From CAVRAZ01 sp963719135 (GTDB lineage Bacteria; Pseudomonadota; Gammaproteobacteria; DSM-19610): a stretch of 64,000 nucleotides of DNA. A program made the translations under genes and the position numbers. Shown piece after piece: positions 19,295-26,791 of this stretch (within the stretch, counting starts at the first letter, position 1; each line of letters starts with the position of its first letter). The stretch lies in contig CAVRAZ010000004.1 of the NCBI GenBank assembly GCA_963719135.1, forward strand, positions 124,001-188,000, read 5' to 3'. The notes beneath the pieces are model-generated. The model did not search any database. It was not told where the DNA came from and saw only the letters and a program-made list of their open reading frames with translations.

Positions 19295-19603
19295 ATGACA
19301 AAGTATATAGCAGAAAGAAGATTGCTCTATTCAACCAAGGGTAGTGACGAGCGAAGAGAGTTGGTTATTCGTCTTGGCGTGCCATATGAAGTTAAGGAAG
19401 GGGCAGTGAATTTTTCTATTGGAGACGGCGTTGCAGGATGTCATATTGAACTTGACGGTATAGATGAAGAATATCCGGAAATATATGGCTCTGATACGCT
19501 TCAAGCTATAAACATCGCGTCAAATCTTGAACCATTTCTAAAAAGGTTACAAAAGAAGTATGATTTGTTCTGGTCATCCGGGGAGCCATATTTTGATGAA
19601 TGA
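19295..19603 (+). CDS. Candidate immunity protein (DUF6968-like)
   Basis: This small acidic protein (102 aa) starts 21 bases after the Rhs stop. IAERRLLYSTKG, then a beta-rich middle and the C-terminal YGSDTLQAINIASNLEPFL resemble the DUF6968 family, often found beside polymorphic toxins. It shares the low GC content of the Rhs tip. ATG at 19295 is preferred over the TTG at 19292. Its place right behind a toxin-type gene suggests immunity, but this is inference, and the family match is by eye. Confidence 0.6.
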   Translation: MTKYIAERRLLYSTKGSDERRELVIRLGVPYEVKEGAVNFSIGDGVAGCHIELDGIDEEYPEIYGSDTLQAINIASNLEPFLKRLQKKYDLFWSSGEPYFDE

Positions 19604-19638
19604 TTAAAGAAATATGTGCGCAGATATATTTATAGTAT

Positions 19639-19661
19639 AAGCCCGGCGTTGCCGGGCTTTG
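19639..19661 (+). terminator. Rho-independent terminator
   Basis: AAGCCCGGC at 19639-19647 pairs with GCCGGGCTT (19651-19659) with a short loop and a brief T run. It ends the Rhs and immunity transcript. Confidence 0.7.
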
Positions 19662-19675
19662 AATGAGGCAGGGAC

Positions 19676-19813
19676 ATGAAAGCCGAGACCAAAAAGAAAT
19701 CCCTTCATTATCGTCGCGCCACTTTCCTGCAAGGGGGGAGTGATCTTCAGTCAGTGCTGAAGCAGGCGCTGACTAAACGAAAGAATGTAGGTCAGCGACT
19801 CAAAGGGGACTGA
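19676..19813 (+). pseudogene. Short truncated ORF before the repeat
   Basis: The ATG at 19676 follows a GGCAGGGAC sequence and opens a 45-codon frame (KKKSLHYRRATFLQGGSDLQ, then LKQALTKRKNVGQRLKGD). The last six or so codons lie within the 69-bp repeat, so the gene seems cut by it. The beginning looks like the N-terminus of a longer small protein. No function is assigned. Confidence 0.35.
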
Positions 19814-19864
19814 TTTATTTACACGCTGACGCGGGCGCGGGATGACGCGGGCCACATCAAACGG
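19796..19864 (+). repeat. 69-bp direct repeat, copy 1 (Rhs fragment)
   Basis: A 69-base stretch is repeated exactly at 20358-20426. From about 19822 on it encodes TLTRARDDAGHIKR, and after the repeat this copy continues MTMGFDGETLVLA then stop. This matches the main Rhs segment TLTRARDTTGNISKVTMNFD near 17850. It is a leftover of another Rhs gene. Confidence 0.85.
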
Positions 19865-19909
19865 ATGACGATGGGTTTTGACGGTGAAACGCTTGTCCTG
19901 GCGTAACCG

Positions 19910-20352
19910 TTCAAACCACGCCGTTATTGATCGGCGAGCGCGACATCTGATTTCATGGGAGCATGAGAGAACTTGGTCTTCCACACGCGCGGGGTGAGAT
20001 CGATGACGTCCTTCGCGGGATGGATGCTCACGCGCTGCAGCACATCGACCAGGTAGGTGTAGACATCGATGCCGTGTAAGCGGCAGGTGACGATGAGACT
20101 CTGGATGATCCCGACCTGTTTGGCGCCCAGCTCGGTCCAGCAGAAAAGCCAGTTGCGCCGTCCCATCGGAATGCTTCTCAACGCCCGCTCCAGGTGATTG
20201 GTGTCGATCGGCACCTCGGGGTCGGAGAGGAACACCTGCAACGGGGTTCGTCGCTCGCGCGCATAATGCAATGCCTTGCTCAGCGGATTGCTCGGCAGCA
20301 GATCCCCGCGCAGACACTGCGCCTCGCACCAGCGCCAGAAGGTGCTCACCAA
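19910..20352 (-). pseudogene. IS66 transposase TnpC, C-terminal fragment
   Basis: This fragment encodes the C-terminal part of an IS66 DDE transposase: LLPSNPLSKALHYARERR, VPIDTNHLERALRSIPMG, RRNWLFCWTELGAKQVGI and YLVDVLQRVSIHPA. It has no N-terminal half. It differs from the larger IS66 copy just to its right, so it comes from a second, related element. It is framed by the two 69-bp direct repeats. Confidence 0.8.
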
Positions 20353-20357
20353 CGTAA

Positions 20358-20426
20358 CGACTCAAAGGGGACTGATTTATTTACACGCTGACGCGGGCGC
20401 GGGATGACGCGGGCCACATCAAACGG
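20358..20426 (+). repeat. 69-bp direct repeat, copy 2 (Rhs fragment)
   Basis: This is an exact copy of 19796-19864. It is followed directly by CTGTAACCGTTAAC and the end of the second IS66 element. The pair brackets the IS66 fragment at 19910-20352. Confidence 0.85.
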
Positions 20427-20456
20427 CTGTAACCGTTAACCAACCGGCGTTCTTGC

Positions 20457-21914
20457 TTACGCCGACGCCCGTAAGGTATGCAAAGGCGATCGAAACGGGT
20501 TGCTGGCGAAGAGCTGTTTCCACAATCGCGGAGTGAGTTCCTGGACGCGAGTGGCCGGATGCTGGCCGACGCGCTGCAGCACGTCGACCAGATAGTCATA
20601 GGGATCGATCTGGTGCAATCGGCAGGTCACGATCAGGCTCTGCATGATGCCGACGTGCTTGGCGCCGAGCTCGGTCCAGCAGAACAGCCAATTTCGTCGC
20701 CCCATCGGAACCGCCCGAAGGGCGCGTTCCAGATGATTGGTATCGATCGGCACGTCGGGATCGGTCAGATACACCTCCAATCCGAACCGTCGCTCGCGAG
20801 CATAGGCCAGCGCTTTGGTCATGGGATTGCTCGGCAACAGGCCCTGGGCCTCGAATTGCCGGTTCACCCAGGCGAAGAACTGGTCGACGATCGGCTTGGC
20901 GTGCATCAATCGATAGTCGAGTTTCTTTGCGGCACTGAGTTTCTGCTCGCGGATGCGCGCCTCCACCGCGTAGAGGCCGCCGATGAAGTCCAGTCCCCGC
21001 GCCGCCGCGTCGGGTTCGGCGCCCTGCGCCTCGAACAGCTTGCGACGGGTGTGCGCCCAGCACTGCGCGTGGGTCAGCCCGGTCTTCTTCGTGTAGTGCG
21101 CATAGGCGGTATAGCCATCGCTGAGCAGAACGCCGCGCTCGACCGGCGTCAAACCGAGCGCTTCTTCGACGTGCTCGATCCGGCGACTCTCGAAGAACGG
21201 AAAACTGATCTCGTCCAGTTCGCCATAAACCGGCCAGAAATACGCGGCCTTCAACTTCCCCGGTCCGGCACGCCCGGCCTTGATCGGCGTCTCGTCCATC
21301 GCCTTGACGCGCGAGGCGCGGATCGAGGCGAACTGCGCCTCGTGGATGGGCGCGAGCAGCGCAATGGCTTGCTGCCCGATCTGCGTCAGCCACGGCCGGC
21401 TGACCGTGATGCCGCTATCGGCAAGACGCTGGTGTTGGCGGTAGAAAGGCAGGTGGTAGGCAAACTTGTCGATCAGCAGGCCGGCGATGAAGCTGACGTC
21501 GGCGCGACTGCCCTCGATGACACCGACCGGCGCCGCCGGGCAGACGATCGCCCGGCTTTCCTTGATCTTGATGACGGGCCGCCGGTAATTGAGAACCACC
21601 GTGCTGCCCGGCCGCTGCGCCAACCGATAGCTGTTCCTGTGGCCGATGACTTCATACTGTTCCGGCGCCAGTCCCTCCGCTTCGGGTGCGCTCAGTTCGA
21701 TGACTTCGACCGGTACCCGAGAAGCATCGAAGAAGGGAAGGCTGTCGTCGCCGGTGTCGGGCTGCTTGGTTACCGGCCGCCGCGTGTGCGCCGCGACCTG
21801 CCGCGCGGTCAGTGCCGGCGGTGGGGTAACCTGATCCTGGGTGATGGCCTCTCCCAGACTCATCTGACCGCGGGCGTTGTCGATGATGCGGCGCTCGCTC
21901 TTCTGGCCGAAAAC
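20457..21914 (-). pseudogene. tnpC: IS66 transposase TnpC, N-terminally truncated
   Basis: Most of an IS66 TnpC is present: VFGQKSERR near the left break, QVAAHTRRP, FIAGLLIDKFAYHLPFYRQ, the catalytic region MDETPIKAG, LLSDGYTAYAHY, WAHTRRKLFEA, then VPIDTNHLERALRAVPMG and the C-terminal YLVDVLQRV. It breaks at 21914, exactly where recombinase sequence begins on the other strand, so roughly the first 60-70 residues are missing. The frame stays open further as a shadow of the recombinase. TnpA and TnpB are absent. The element cannot move by itself. Confidence 0.82.
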
Positions 21915-22499
21915 CTGGCGCTGCTGGAAGTGCTGTACTCGATCGGCATCCGGCGCATGGAGCTGGTGAAGTTCACACTGTACGACGTGGATCGCCGACG
22001 CGGCGCGCTGATGATCCGCGAGGGCAAGGGCAAGAAGGATCGCCTGATCCCCATCGGTGAACGGGCACTGGCCTGGGTCGAGAAATACCGGCACGAGGGC
22101 CGCCCGGCCCTGGTGGTCGGCAAGGACAGCAGCACGCTGTTCCTGGCCAACCAGGGTATCGCCTTTAGACGCGGTGCGGTCAGTGCCCGTATCAAGCGTT
22201 ACATCCGACAAGCGGGCATCGAGGTCGAGGGCTCCTGTCACCTGTTCCGGCATGCGATGGCTACCGACATGCTGGAGAACGGCGCGGACATCCGCTTCAT
22301 ACAAGCGATGCTGGGGCACGAAGACCTGTCGACGACCAAGATCTACACGCAGGTGTCCATCGAGAAGCTGCGCCAGATCCATGCGGCGACGCATCCGGCC
22401 AGGCCGGGGCGCTCAAAAAGTCCTGACAAAACAATAGCAATCACCGAAGTCAATCAAGCGCTCCCGTTAGCCGGGGACACTGAAATCGAGGAAATCTGA
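21915..22499 (+). pseudogene. Tyrosine recombinase, catalytic-domain remnant
   Basis: This is the C-terminal domain of a XerC/D-like integrase. LALLEVLYSIGIRRMELVKF holds the first catalytic Arg. GKGKKDRLIPIG holds the conserved Lys. HLFRHAMATDMLENGADIRF and MLGHEDLSTTKIYTQ hold His-x-x-Arg, the second His and the nucleophile Tyr. The N-terminal core-binding domain is lost because IS66 DNA begins at 21914. All catalytic residues remain but there is no start. It may once have moved the island. Its stop lies just ahead of the antitoxin start. Confidence 0.8.
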
Positions 22500-22500
22500 T

Positions 22501-22728
22501 ATGCTTAAGCCACCTGTTACCGCAGACGACAACCCTTGTATGTCAACCACCGATGTCAAAGAGCAAGCCCACGCGCTGATCGACAGTCTCGACGATACCG
22601 CGACGTGGGACGATGTGGCCTACCACATGGAAGTGCGCGCCTCGATCGAACAGGGTCTGGCCGACGCCAAGGCCGGTCGCGTGTACACCACCGAAGAGGT
22701 CCGCAAGCACTTCGGTCTCGATGACTGA
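22501..22728 (+). CDS. Type II antitoxin
   Basis: This small acidic protein (75 aa from the ATG at 22501, or 62 aa from 22540) precedes the toxin gene. The conserved part is VKEQAHALIDSLDDTATWDD then VRASIEQGLADAKAGRVYTT and EEVRKHFGL. This matches antitoxins paired with RelE/ParE toxins. GAGGAAAT lies eight bases before the 22501 start, within the recombinase end. The stop overlaps the toxin start by one base (TGATG), so translation is coupled. Confidence 0.78.
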   Translation: MLKPPVTADDNPCMSTTDVKEQAHALIDSLDDTATWDDVAYHMEVRASIEQGLADAKAGRVYTTEEVRKHFGLDD

Positions 22729-23054
22729 TGGCGTCCATCCGCTGGACGTTGGAAGCGCTGGGACGGCTTGAGGATATCGAGCTGTACGTTGCGCGGGAAA
22801 ATCCCGCCGCCGCCAAAAAGCAGATCGCCAGGCTGCTTGAGCGTGCCACGCGGCTGGTGGTGGCTCCCCGCAGCGGCCGCACTGTCCCGGACTACCGGGA
22901 CGAGCAGGTACGCGAAATCCTCGAAGCCCCGTATCGCATCATCTACCACCTGAACGGGGACTGCGTTGAAGTCCTGAGTGTGATGCACTACCGGCAACTG
23001 CTGCCGCGCAAGCGCGATCTGATGCGTTGGCGTGAGCACTTCGATGAAGAATAA
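22728..23054 (+). CDS. RelE/ParE family toxin
   Basis: This 108-aa protein has the ParE/RelE fold. It begins IRWTLEALGRLEDIELYVAR, continues through ENPAAAKKQIARLLERA and ends with the beta-strands REILEAPYRIIYHLNGD and VEVLSVMHYRQLLP. In this family the C-terminal strands carry the active surface; whether it targets gyrase or ribosome-bound mRNA is not clear. The ATG overlaps the antitoxin stop. The pair may help retain the island. Confidence 0.85.
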   Translation: MASIRWTLEALGRLEDIELYVARENPAAAKKQIARLLERATRLVVAPRSGRTVPDYRDEQVREILEAPYRIIYHLNGDCVEVLSVMHYRQLLPRKRDLMRWREHFDEE

Positions 23055-23409
23055 CCACCGGACAGGGCAGACGTTGTCGGACGCTGCGGAGTCAGCGGAC
23101 ACCGTGTAAGCCGTCGGACCGCCTGTCACGCGCCTTGCTTCGCGTAAGGGCGTGCCAGCCTAAAGCGCTGTCACTGTGCTTGCAGGGGCAAGGCGCGTGA
23201 CAGGCTGGCGCAGCTGAAGCGTTGAGTGCAGCGGCTCCGTTGAGCGACAGTGATACAAGCCGGTGTGTTGCCAGCTTGCGCTCGCAACACCATCCCCGGT
23301 TCTAACCGCCCACAAGGCAAACGGCGCCGTCCTGCCCCTGGGCTATCACCCCGCAACCCCCTCAAGGGGGTTTAAGGGCGTGTGCAAGTAACATAACGCG
23401 GGATTATGC
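23055..23409. other. Intergenic DNA with 18-bp inverted repeat
   Basis: No gene is seen. An 18-bp perfect inverted repeat (23121-23138 GCCTGTCACGCGCCTTGC and 23188-23205) surrounds a 49-base loop. There is no T-tract. It could be a stem for the toxin mRNA end or a mobile-element end. Confidence 0.5.
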
Positions 23410-23575
23410 GTGCGTGAACCGCCCCGGGTTTACCGTAGACTCCATTTCTTGAGAGGATGGAGTGACGAACAAGACGACGAGATATGCCCCGGCCGTTGTA
23501 AGACAGGAGTGGCCTGCGTCAGCTATTCAAGCGATAGCCACCGAAACTATGCAGGCCTATCCAAACACCGATAAC
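23410..23575 (+). pseudogene. IS3-family left-end remnant
   Basis: GTGAACCGCCCCGGGTTTAC and a following stretch resemble the typical left end and leader of some IS3 elements. From the GTG at 23462 a short frame reads TNKTTRYAPAVVRQEW then PASAIQAIATET, like the start of OrfA with an internal deletion. It stops at about 23578. It sits at the right edge of the island, just beyond the comM stop. Confidence 0.55.
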
Positions 23576-25046
23576 TAATCGCCTCGGTCAAATGCCTTGC
23601 CCTGATCGTTGCTGAGACATTCATATCTGCAATGGTCCGTGCAAGTTTCAGAATACGATAAACCGTCCGCACCGACAGTTGCAGTTTCTCCATGGCCTGT
23701 TGCAACAACAGGCGATCGGCTTGGTCGAGTGCGCACAGATCATCGATCTGTTGATGTGCAAGCCTGCTGTTCAACGTGCCGTTGCGCTGCGCCTGAATGG
23801 CACGTGCCGCAATAACGCGCTCGCGCACAACGGCACTGCACTCGCCCGGCGGTCCGTTTATTTCATCAAAAGAAAGCCGAGGCACTTCAACGTGCAGATC
23901 GATCCGATCCAGCAGCGGCCCCGAAACCCGCGCCCGGTAGCGCTGCACCTGCTCGGCGGTGCAGCGACACCGGCCGGACGGATCGCCCAGCCAGCCGCAG
24001 GGACAGGGATTCATCGCCGCGACGAGTTGAAAGGTCGCAGGATAATCGGCCTGCTGCGCCGCGCGGCTGATCGTGATGCGGCCCGATTCGAGCGGCTCAC
24101 GCAGCGCTTCCAGCACATTGCGTTTGAATTCCGGCAGTTCATCGAGAAACAGTACGCCGTTGTGTGCAAGCGATATCTCGCCCGGGCGCGCCTGCGGGCC
24201 GCCGCCGACCAATGCCACGGCGGACGCCGTGTGGTGCGGTGACCGGAACGGCCTGACCTTCCATCGCCGCGGATCGAAGCCCTGGTTGCTGACCGATGCG
24301 ATCGCCGCGCTTTGCAGCGCCTCGTCGTCGGACAGCGGCGGCAGAATACTCGGCAGACAGCCGGCCAGCAGCGTCTTGCCGGTGCCCGGCGGTCCGATGA
24401 ACAGCAGGTTGTGGCCAGCGGTGGCGGCGACTTCCAGCGCGCGTCTGGCCCGGTATTGGCCGCGCACCTGGGCCAGATCGGTCGCGCGCGTCGCCGCTGT
24501 CGGCGCCGGTCGCGGATCGGGCGCCGCCAGCGGGGTCCCATCATCGAGGTGGCGGCAGATCTGAAGCAGATGGGCGGCGCCGCGCACACTTTCCCTGGCG
24601 GCGAGCGCGGCCTCGCCAAGGCAGTTCCCCGGACAGACAAACGATCGCCCCTGTCTGACCGCCGCGAGCGCGGCCGGCAGGACGCCGCCCACCTCACGCA
24701 GGGCGCCGCTCAGCGCCAGTTCCCCGATGAACTCATAGCGATCGAGCGCTTCGGCGCGCACCTGGCCCGACGCCGCCAGAATACCCAGTGCGATCGGCAG
24801 GTCGAAGCGGCCGCCTTCTTTCGGCAGATCGGCCGGCGCCAGGTTGATCGTTATCCGGCGCGCGGGAAATTCAAAGCCGCTGTGGACCAGCGCGCCGCGC
24901 ACGCGGTCCTTGCTTTCGCGCACGGCCGTTTCCGGCAGCCCCACGATGGACAGTGCCGGCAGACCGTTCGCGATATGCACCTCGACCGTGACCAGCGGCG
25001 CCTCGACGCCGACGCGCGCCCGACTGTAGATAATTGCGAGAGCCAT
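23547..25046 (-). CDS. comM: ComM/YifB family AAA+ ATPase
   Basis: This 499-aa protein is a Mg-chelatase-like AAA+ helicase; ComM drives branch migration during natural transformation. The order is an N-terminal Lon-protease-like domain (VEVHIANGLPALSIVGLPET), Walker A FIGPPGTGKTLLAG, a Mg-chelatase region (RPFRSPHHTASAVALVGGG), Walker B GVLFLDELPEF, sensor NPCPCGWLGDPSGRC and a C-terminal Mg-chelatase domain ending AISYRCLDRPA. The length is normal. A second, diverged C-terminal piece lies at 13648-14103 beside rep, implying this gene's 3' end was replaced when the island entered. Confidence 0.92.
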   Translation of the reverse strand: MALAIIYSRARVGVEAPLVTVEVHIANGLPALSIVGLPETAVRESKDRVRGALVHSGFEFPARRITINLAPADLPKEGGRFDLPIALGILAASGQVRAEALDRYEFIGELALSGALREVGGVLPAALAAVRQGRSFVCPGNCLGEAALAARESVRGAAHLLQICRHLDDGTPLAAPDPRPAPTAATRATDLAQVRGQYRARRALEVAATAGHNLLFIGPPGTGKTLLAGCLPSILPPLSDDEALQSAAIASVSNQGFDPRRWKVRPFRSPHHTASAVALVGGGPQARPGEISLAHNGVLFLDELPEFKRNVLEALREPLESGRITISRAAQQADYPATFQLVAAMNPCPCGWLGDPSGRCRCTAEQVQRYRARVSGPLLDRIDLHVEVPRLSFDEINGPPGECSAVVRERVIAARAIQAQRNGTLNSRLAHQQIDDLCALDQADRLLLQQAMEKLQLSVRTVYRILKLARTIADMNVSATIRARHLTEAISYRCLDRPA

Positions 25047-25115
25047 GCCGTCCTTCCCTGGATAGCCATGAATGTGTGTTCGGAATGAAAGTCGACGACC
25101 CGGCGCACGGGGTCG

Positions 25116-25367
25116 CTATTTTTCGTTGCGAGCCCTTTCCATCGCCCTTACCTGGGCTTCCAGCGCGTCGAGCGCGGCGCGGGTGCGCGCGAGCACCTGG
25201 ACCTGCACGTCGAATTCCTCGCGCGTCACCAGGTCGAGGCGGCCGAGGGCCGACTGCAGGGTGGCACGGAAATTCTTTTCGAGATCGGCCTGGGCCTGCT
25301 GCAGGCCCTTCGGCACCGCCGCCGAAAGCCGGTGCACCAGGTCATCGAGGAACTTCGAATCCATCAT
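25116..25367 (-). CDS. ubiK: Ubiquinone biosynthesis accessory factor UbiK
   Basis: This 83-aa protein (YqiC/BMFP family) assists aerobic ubiquinone synthesis and interacts with UbiJ and membranes. The family pattern is clear: DSKFLDDLVHRLSAAVPKGL, then LEKNFRATLQSALGRLDLVT and REEFDVQVQVLARTRAAL, with a C-terminal coiled coil LDALEAQVRAME. Start MM at 25367/25364 after AAGGTGG; the longer frame upstream has no family support. It lies upstream of comM, an arrangement known in pseudomonads. Confidence 0.85.
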   Translation of the reverse strand: MMDSKFLDDLVHRLSAAVPKGLQQAQADLEKNFRATLQSALGRLDLVTREEFDVQVQVLARTRAALDALEAQVRAMERARNEK

Positions 25368-25453
25368 GGCTGGCCACCTTAGCGAAAGCCCGTCAGGCCG
25401 TCCAGCGCGGATATCCGCTATCTTTCGCACTAACATGGAGCGTATGATTTTCG

Positions 25454-25483
25454 CGCACCGATCTGGTTCACCATTGTGGTGCA
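25454..25483 (+). promoter_or_regulatory. NtrC-type binding sites
   Basis: TTCACC-N5-GGTGCA at 25467-25483 matches the NtrC dyad pattern TGCACC-N5-GGTGCA except for one base. A weaker partner, GCACC-N5-GGTTC at 25455-25469, lies next to it. They are 65-95 bases upstream of the sigma-54 promoter, the usual enhancer position. Confidence 0.65.
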
Positions 25484-25546
25484 CACCTTGGTCCCATGAT
25501 TCCGACGGATGAGCTTAGGTATCTGAATAATGGATGTTATTCCGAT

Positions 25547-25562
25547 TGGCACAGCAAATGCT
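25547..25562 (+). promoter_or_regulatory. Sigma-54 promoter
   Basis: TGGCACAGCAAATGCT places GG at -24 and GC at -12 with exactly ten bases between them. It is about 90 bases before the porin start and should drive the porin-glnK-amtB unit under nitrogen limitation. Confidence 0.75.
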
Positions 25563-25651
25563 ATTAGCCAGCCAAGTCCGTGGCGAACCTGTCGGGATAT
25601 CGGACTGGAGATTTCTCTAAATTACCTTCAACGATCGAGGAGTCAGTCAAA

Positions 25652-26365
25652 ATGAATATGTTTACCAAGACCCTGTTGGCCAGCTCGCTACTCGCCGCGG
25701 CGGGCGTCGCCCAGGCGGATGTCACCGCAAACATTGCTGCGGTCAGCGACTATCTGTTCCGCGGCATCAATCAAGGCAACGGTGCGGCGGTGCAGGGCGG
25801 CATCGACTATGCCAGCGATGCCGGGCCCTATGTCGGCACCTGGATATCCAACGTCGACTTCGGCAACAAGGCAGACAGCGAAGTCGATGTCTACGGCGGT
25901 TACAGCGGCGAAGCCGGCCCGCTGGGCTACGACGCCAGCCTGCTCTACTACTGGTATCCCGGCGCGGGCGGCAACGTTCAGGGCGGTAACCTGGACTATG
26001 CCGAGGCAAGCTTCAAGCTGACGGCGGGTATGTTCACCGGTACCGTGGCCTACACCGTTTGGGGTGAAACGCACAATGCGCCGTTCGATACGGGAGACAT
26101 CTACTACAACATCACCGCCGACATTCCCTTGAGCGACGCTTTCGGCCTCAGTCTGTTCGCCGGTCGTTACGATTTCATGAAGCGGACTGCCGGCAATGAC
26201 ACGTTCAGCTACAACCACTACGGCGCATCGGTCACCAAGAACGTCGGTGATTTCGGCACTTTCAACGTCAACCTCGAAAAGAACGACATCCAGGACAGCA
26301 ACGACGGTGATATCGCCACCGACGACGGCCCCCAGGTCTGGCTCGGCTGGAGCAAGGAATTCTAG
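25652..26365 (+). CDS. TorF family putative porin
   Basis: This 237-aa protein belongs to the TIGR02001/TorF-like outer-membrane family. It has a signal peptide ending AGVAQA, then the family start ADVTANIAAVSDYLFRGINQ. Alternating aromatic beta-strands run to a C-terminal KEF. The ATG at 25652 has GAGGAGT upstream; longer readings are less likely. Position behind an NtrC/sigma-54 control region and ahead of glnK and amtB suggests a channel for nitrogen compounds, which is inference from context. A hairpin at 26398-26422 separates it from glnK. Confidence 0.85.
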   Translation: MNMFTKTLLASSLLAAAGVAQADVTANIAAVSDYLFRGINQGNGAAVQGGIDYASDAGPYVGTWISNVDFGNKADSEVDVYGGYSGEAGPLGYDASLLYYWYPGAGGNVQGGNLDYAEASFKLTAGMFTGTVAYTVWGETHNAPFDTGDIYYNITADIPLSDAFGLSLFAGRYDFMKRTAGNDTFSYNHYGASVTKNVGDFGTFNVNLEKNDIQDSNDGDIATDDGPQVWLGWSKEF

Positions 26366-26397
26366 GCAGTCTCGGTTTTCTATTTATCCAGATAAAG

Positions 26398-26422
26398 GGG
26401 CCCGCGGCACGGCTGCGGGCCC
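26398..26422 (+). terminator. Hairpin between porin and glnK
   Basis: GGGCCCGC at 26398-26405 pairs with GCGGGCCC at 26415-26422. There is no T-tract, so it may only partly stop transcription or protect the porin mRNA end. Confidence 0.5.
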
Positions 26423-26437
26423 TCGGGAGAACGATTC

Positions 26438-26776
26438 ATGAAGTTAGTGACGGCAATCATCAAGCCCTTCAAGCTCGACGATGTGCGCGAAGCATTGTCT
26501 GAGATTGGAGTTCAGGGTGTCACCGTAACCGAGGTAAAGGGCTTCGGTCGCCAGAAAGGCCACACGGAGCTGTACCGCGGCGCCGAATACGTGGTCGACT
26601 TTCTGCCCAAGGTCAAGCTGGAGGTCGCCGTCAACGACGACCTGCTCGACCGGGTGCTGGAGGCCGTCGCGAAAGCGGCCAACACGGGCAAGATCGGTGA
26701 CGGCAAGCTCTTTGTGTACAACCTGGAGCAGGCGATCCGGATTCGTACCGGCGAAAGTGGGCCGGATGCTCTGTAA
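26438..26776 (+). CDS. glnK: Nitrogen regulatory protein P-II (GlnK)
   Basis: This 112-aa protein is a P-II signal transducer. It is a trimer that senses ATP/ADP and 2-oxoglutarate and blocks AmtB when nitrogen is plentiful. The T-loop GRQKGHTELYRGAEYVVDFL has the uridylylated Tyr51. The C-terminal signature TGKIGDGKLFVYNLEQAIRI is present. GGGAGAACG precedes the ATG. It lies 15 bases before amtB, the standard glnK-amtB pair. Confidence 0.95.
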   Translation: MKLVTAIIKPFKLDDVREALSEIGVQGVTVTEVKGFGRQKGHTELYRGAEYVVDFLPKVKLEVAVNDDLLDRVLEAVAKAANTGKIGDGKLFVYNLEQAIRIRTGESGPDAL

Positions 26777-26791
26777 CTAAGGGGATAAATC

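Larger units (their letters stand above)
14104..23990. mobile_element. Accessory island inserted in the comM locus
   Basis: About 9.9 kb of accessory DNA separates the cut-off comM 3' end (ending at 14103) from the equivalent point in the full comM (near 23990-24010, codons for NPCPCG). It contains an XRE regulator, a Rhs gene with a candidate immunity gene, IS66, IS3 and tyrosine-recombinase remnants and a toxin-antitoxin pair. The right boundary is inferred from homology between the two comM copies. Whether the island carried in the new comM 3' end is inference. Confidence 0.5.

Noticed and set aside
20478..21914. Plus-strand frame running into the recombinase
   Set aside because: Only the part after 21915 matches recombinases. 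The earlier part is antisense of IS66 and is not a fused N-terminal domain.
23100..23240. Possible integron attC site
   Set aside because: There is a long inverted repeat after a toxin-antitoxin pair, but the paired attC boxes (RYYYAAC and GTTRRRY) are not placed as required, and no integron integrase is seen.
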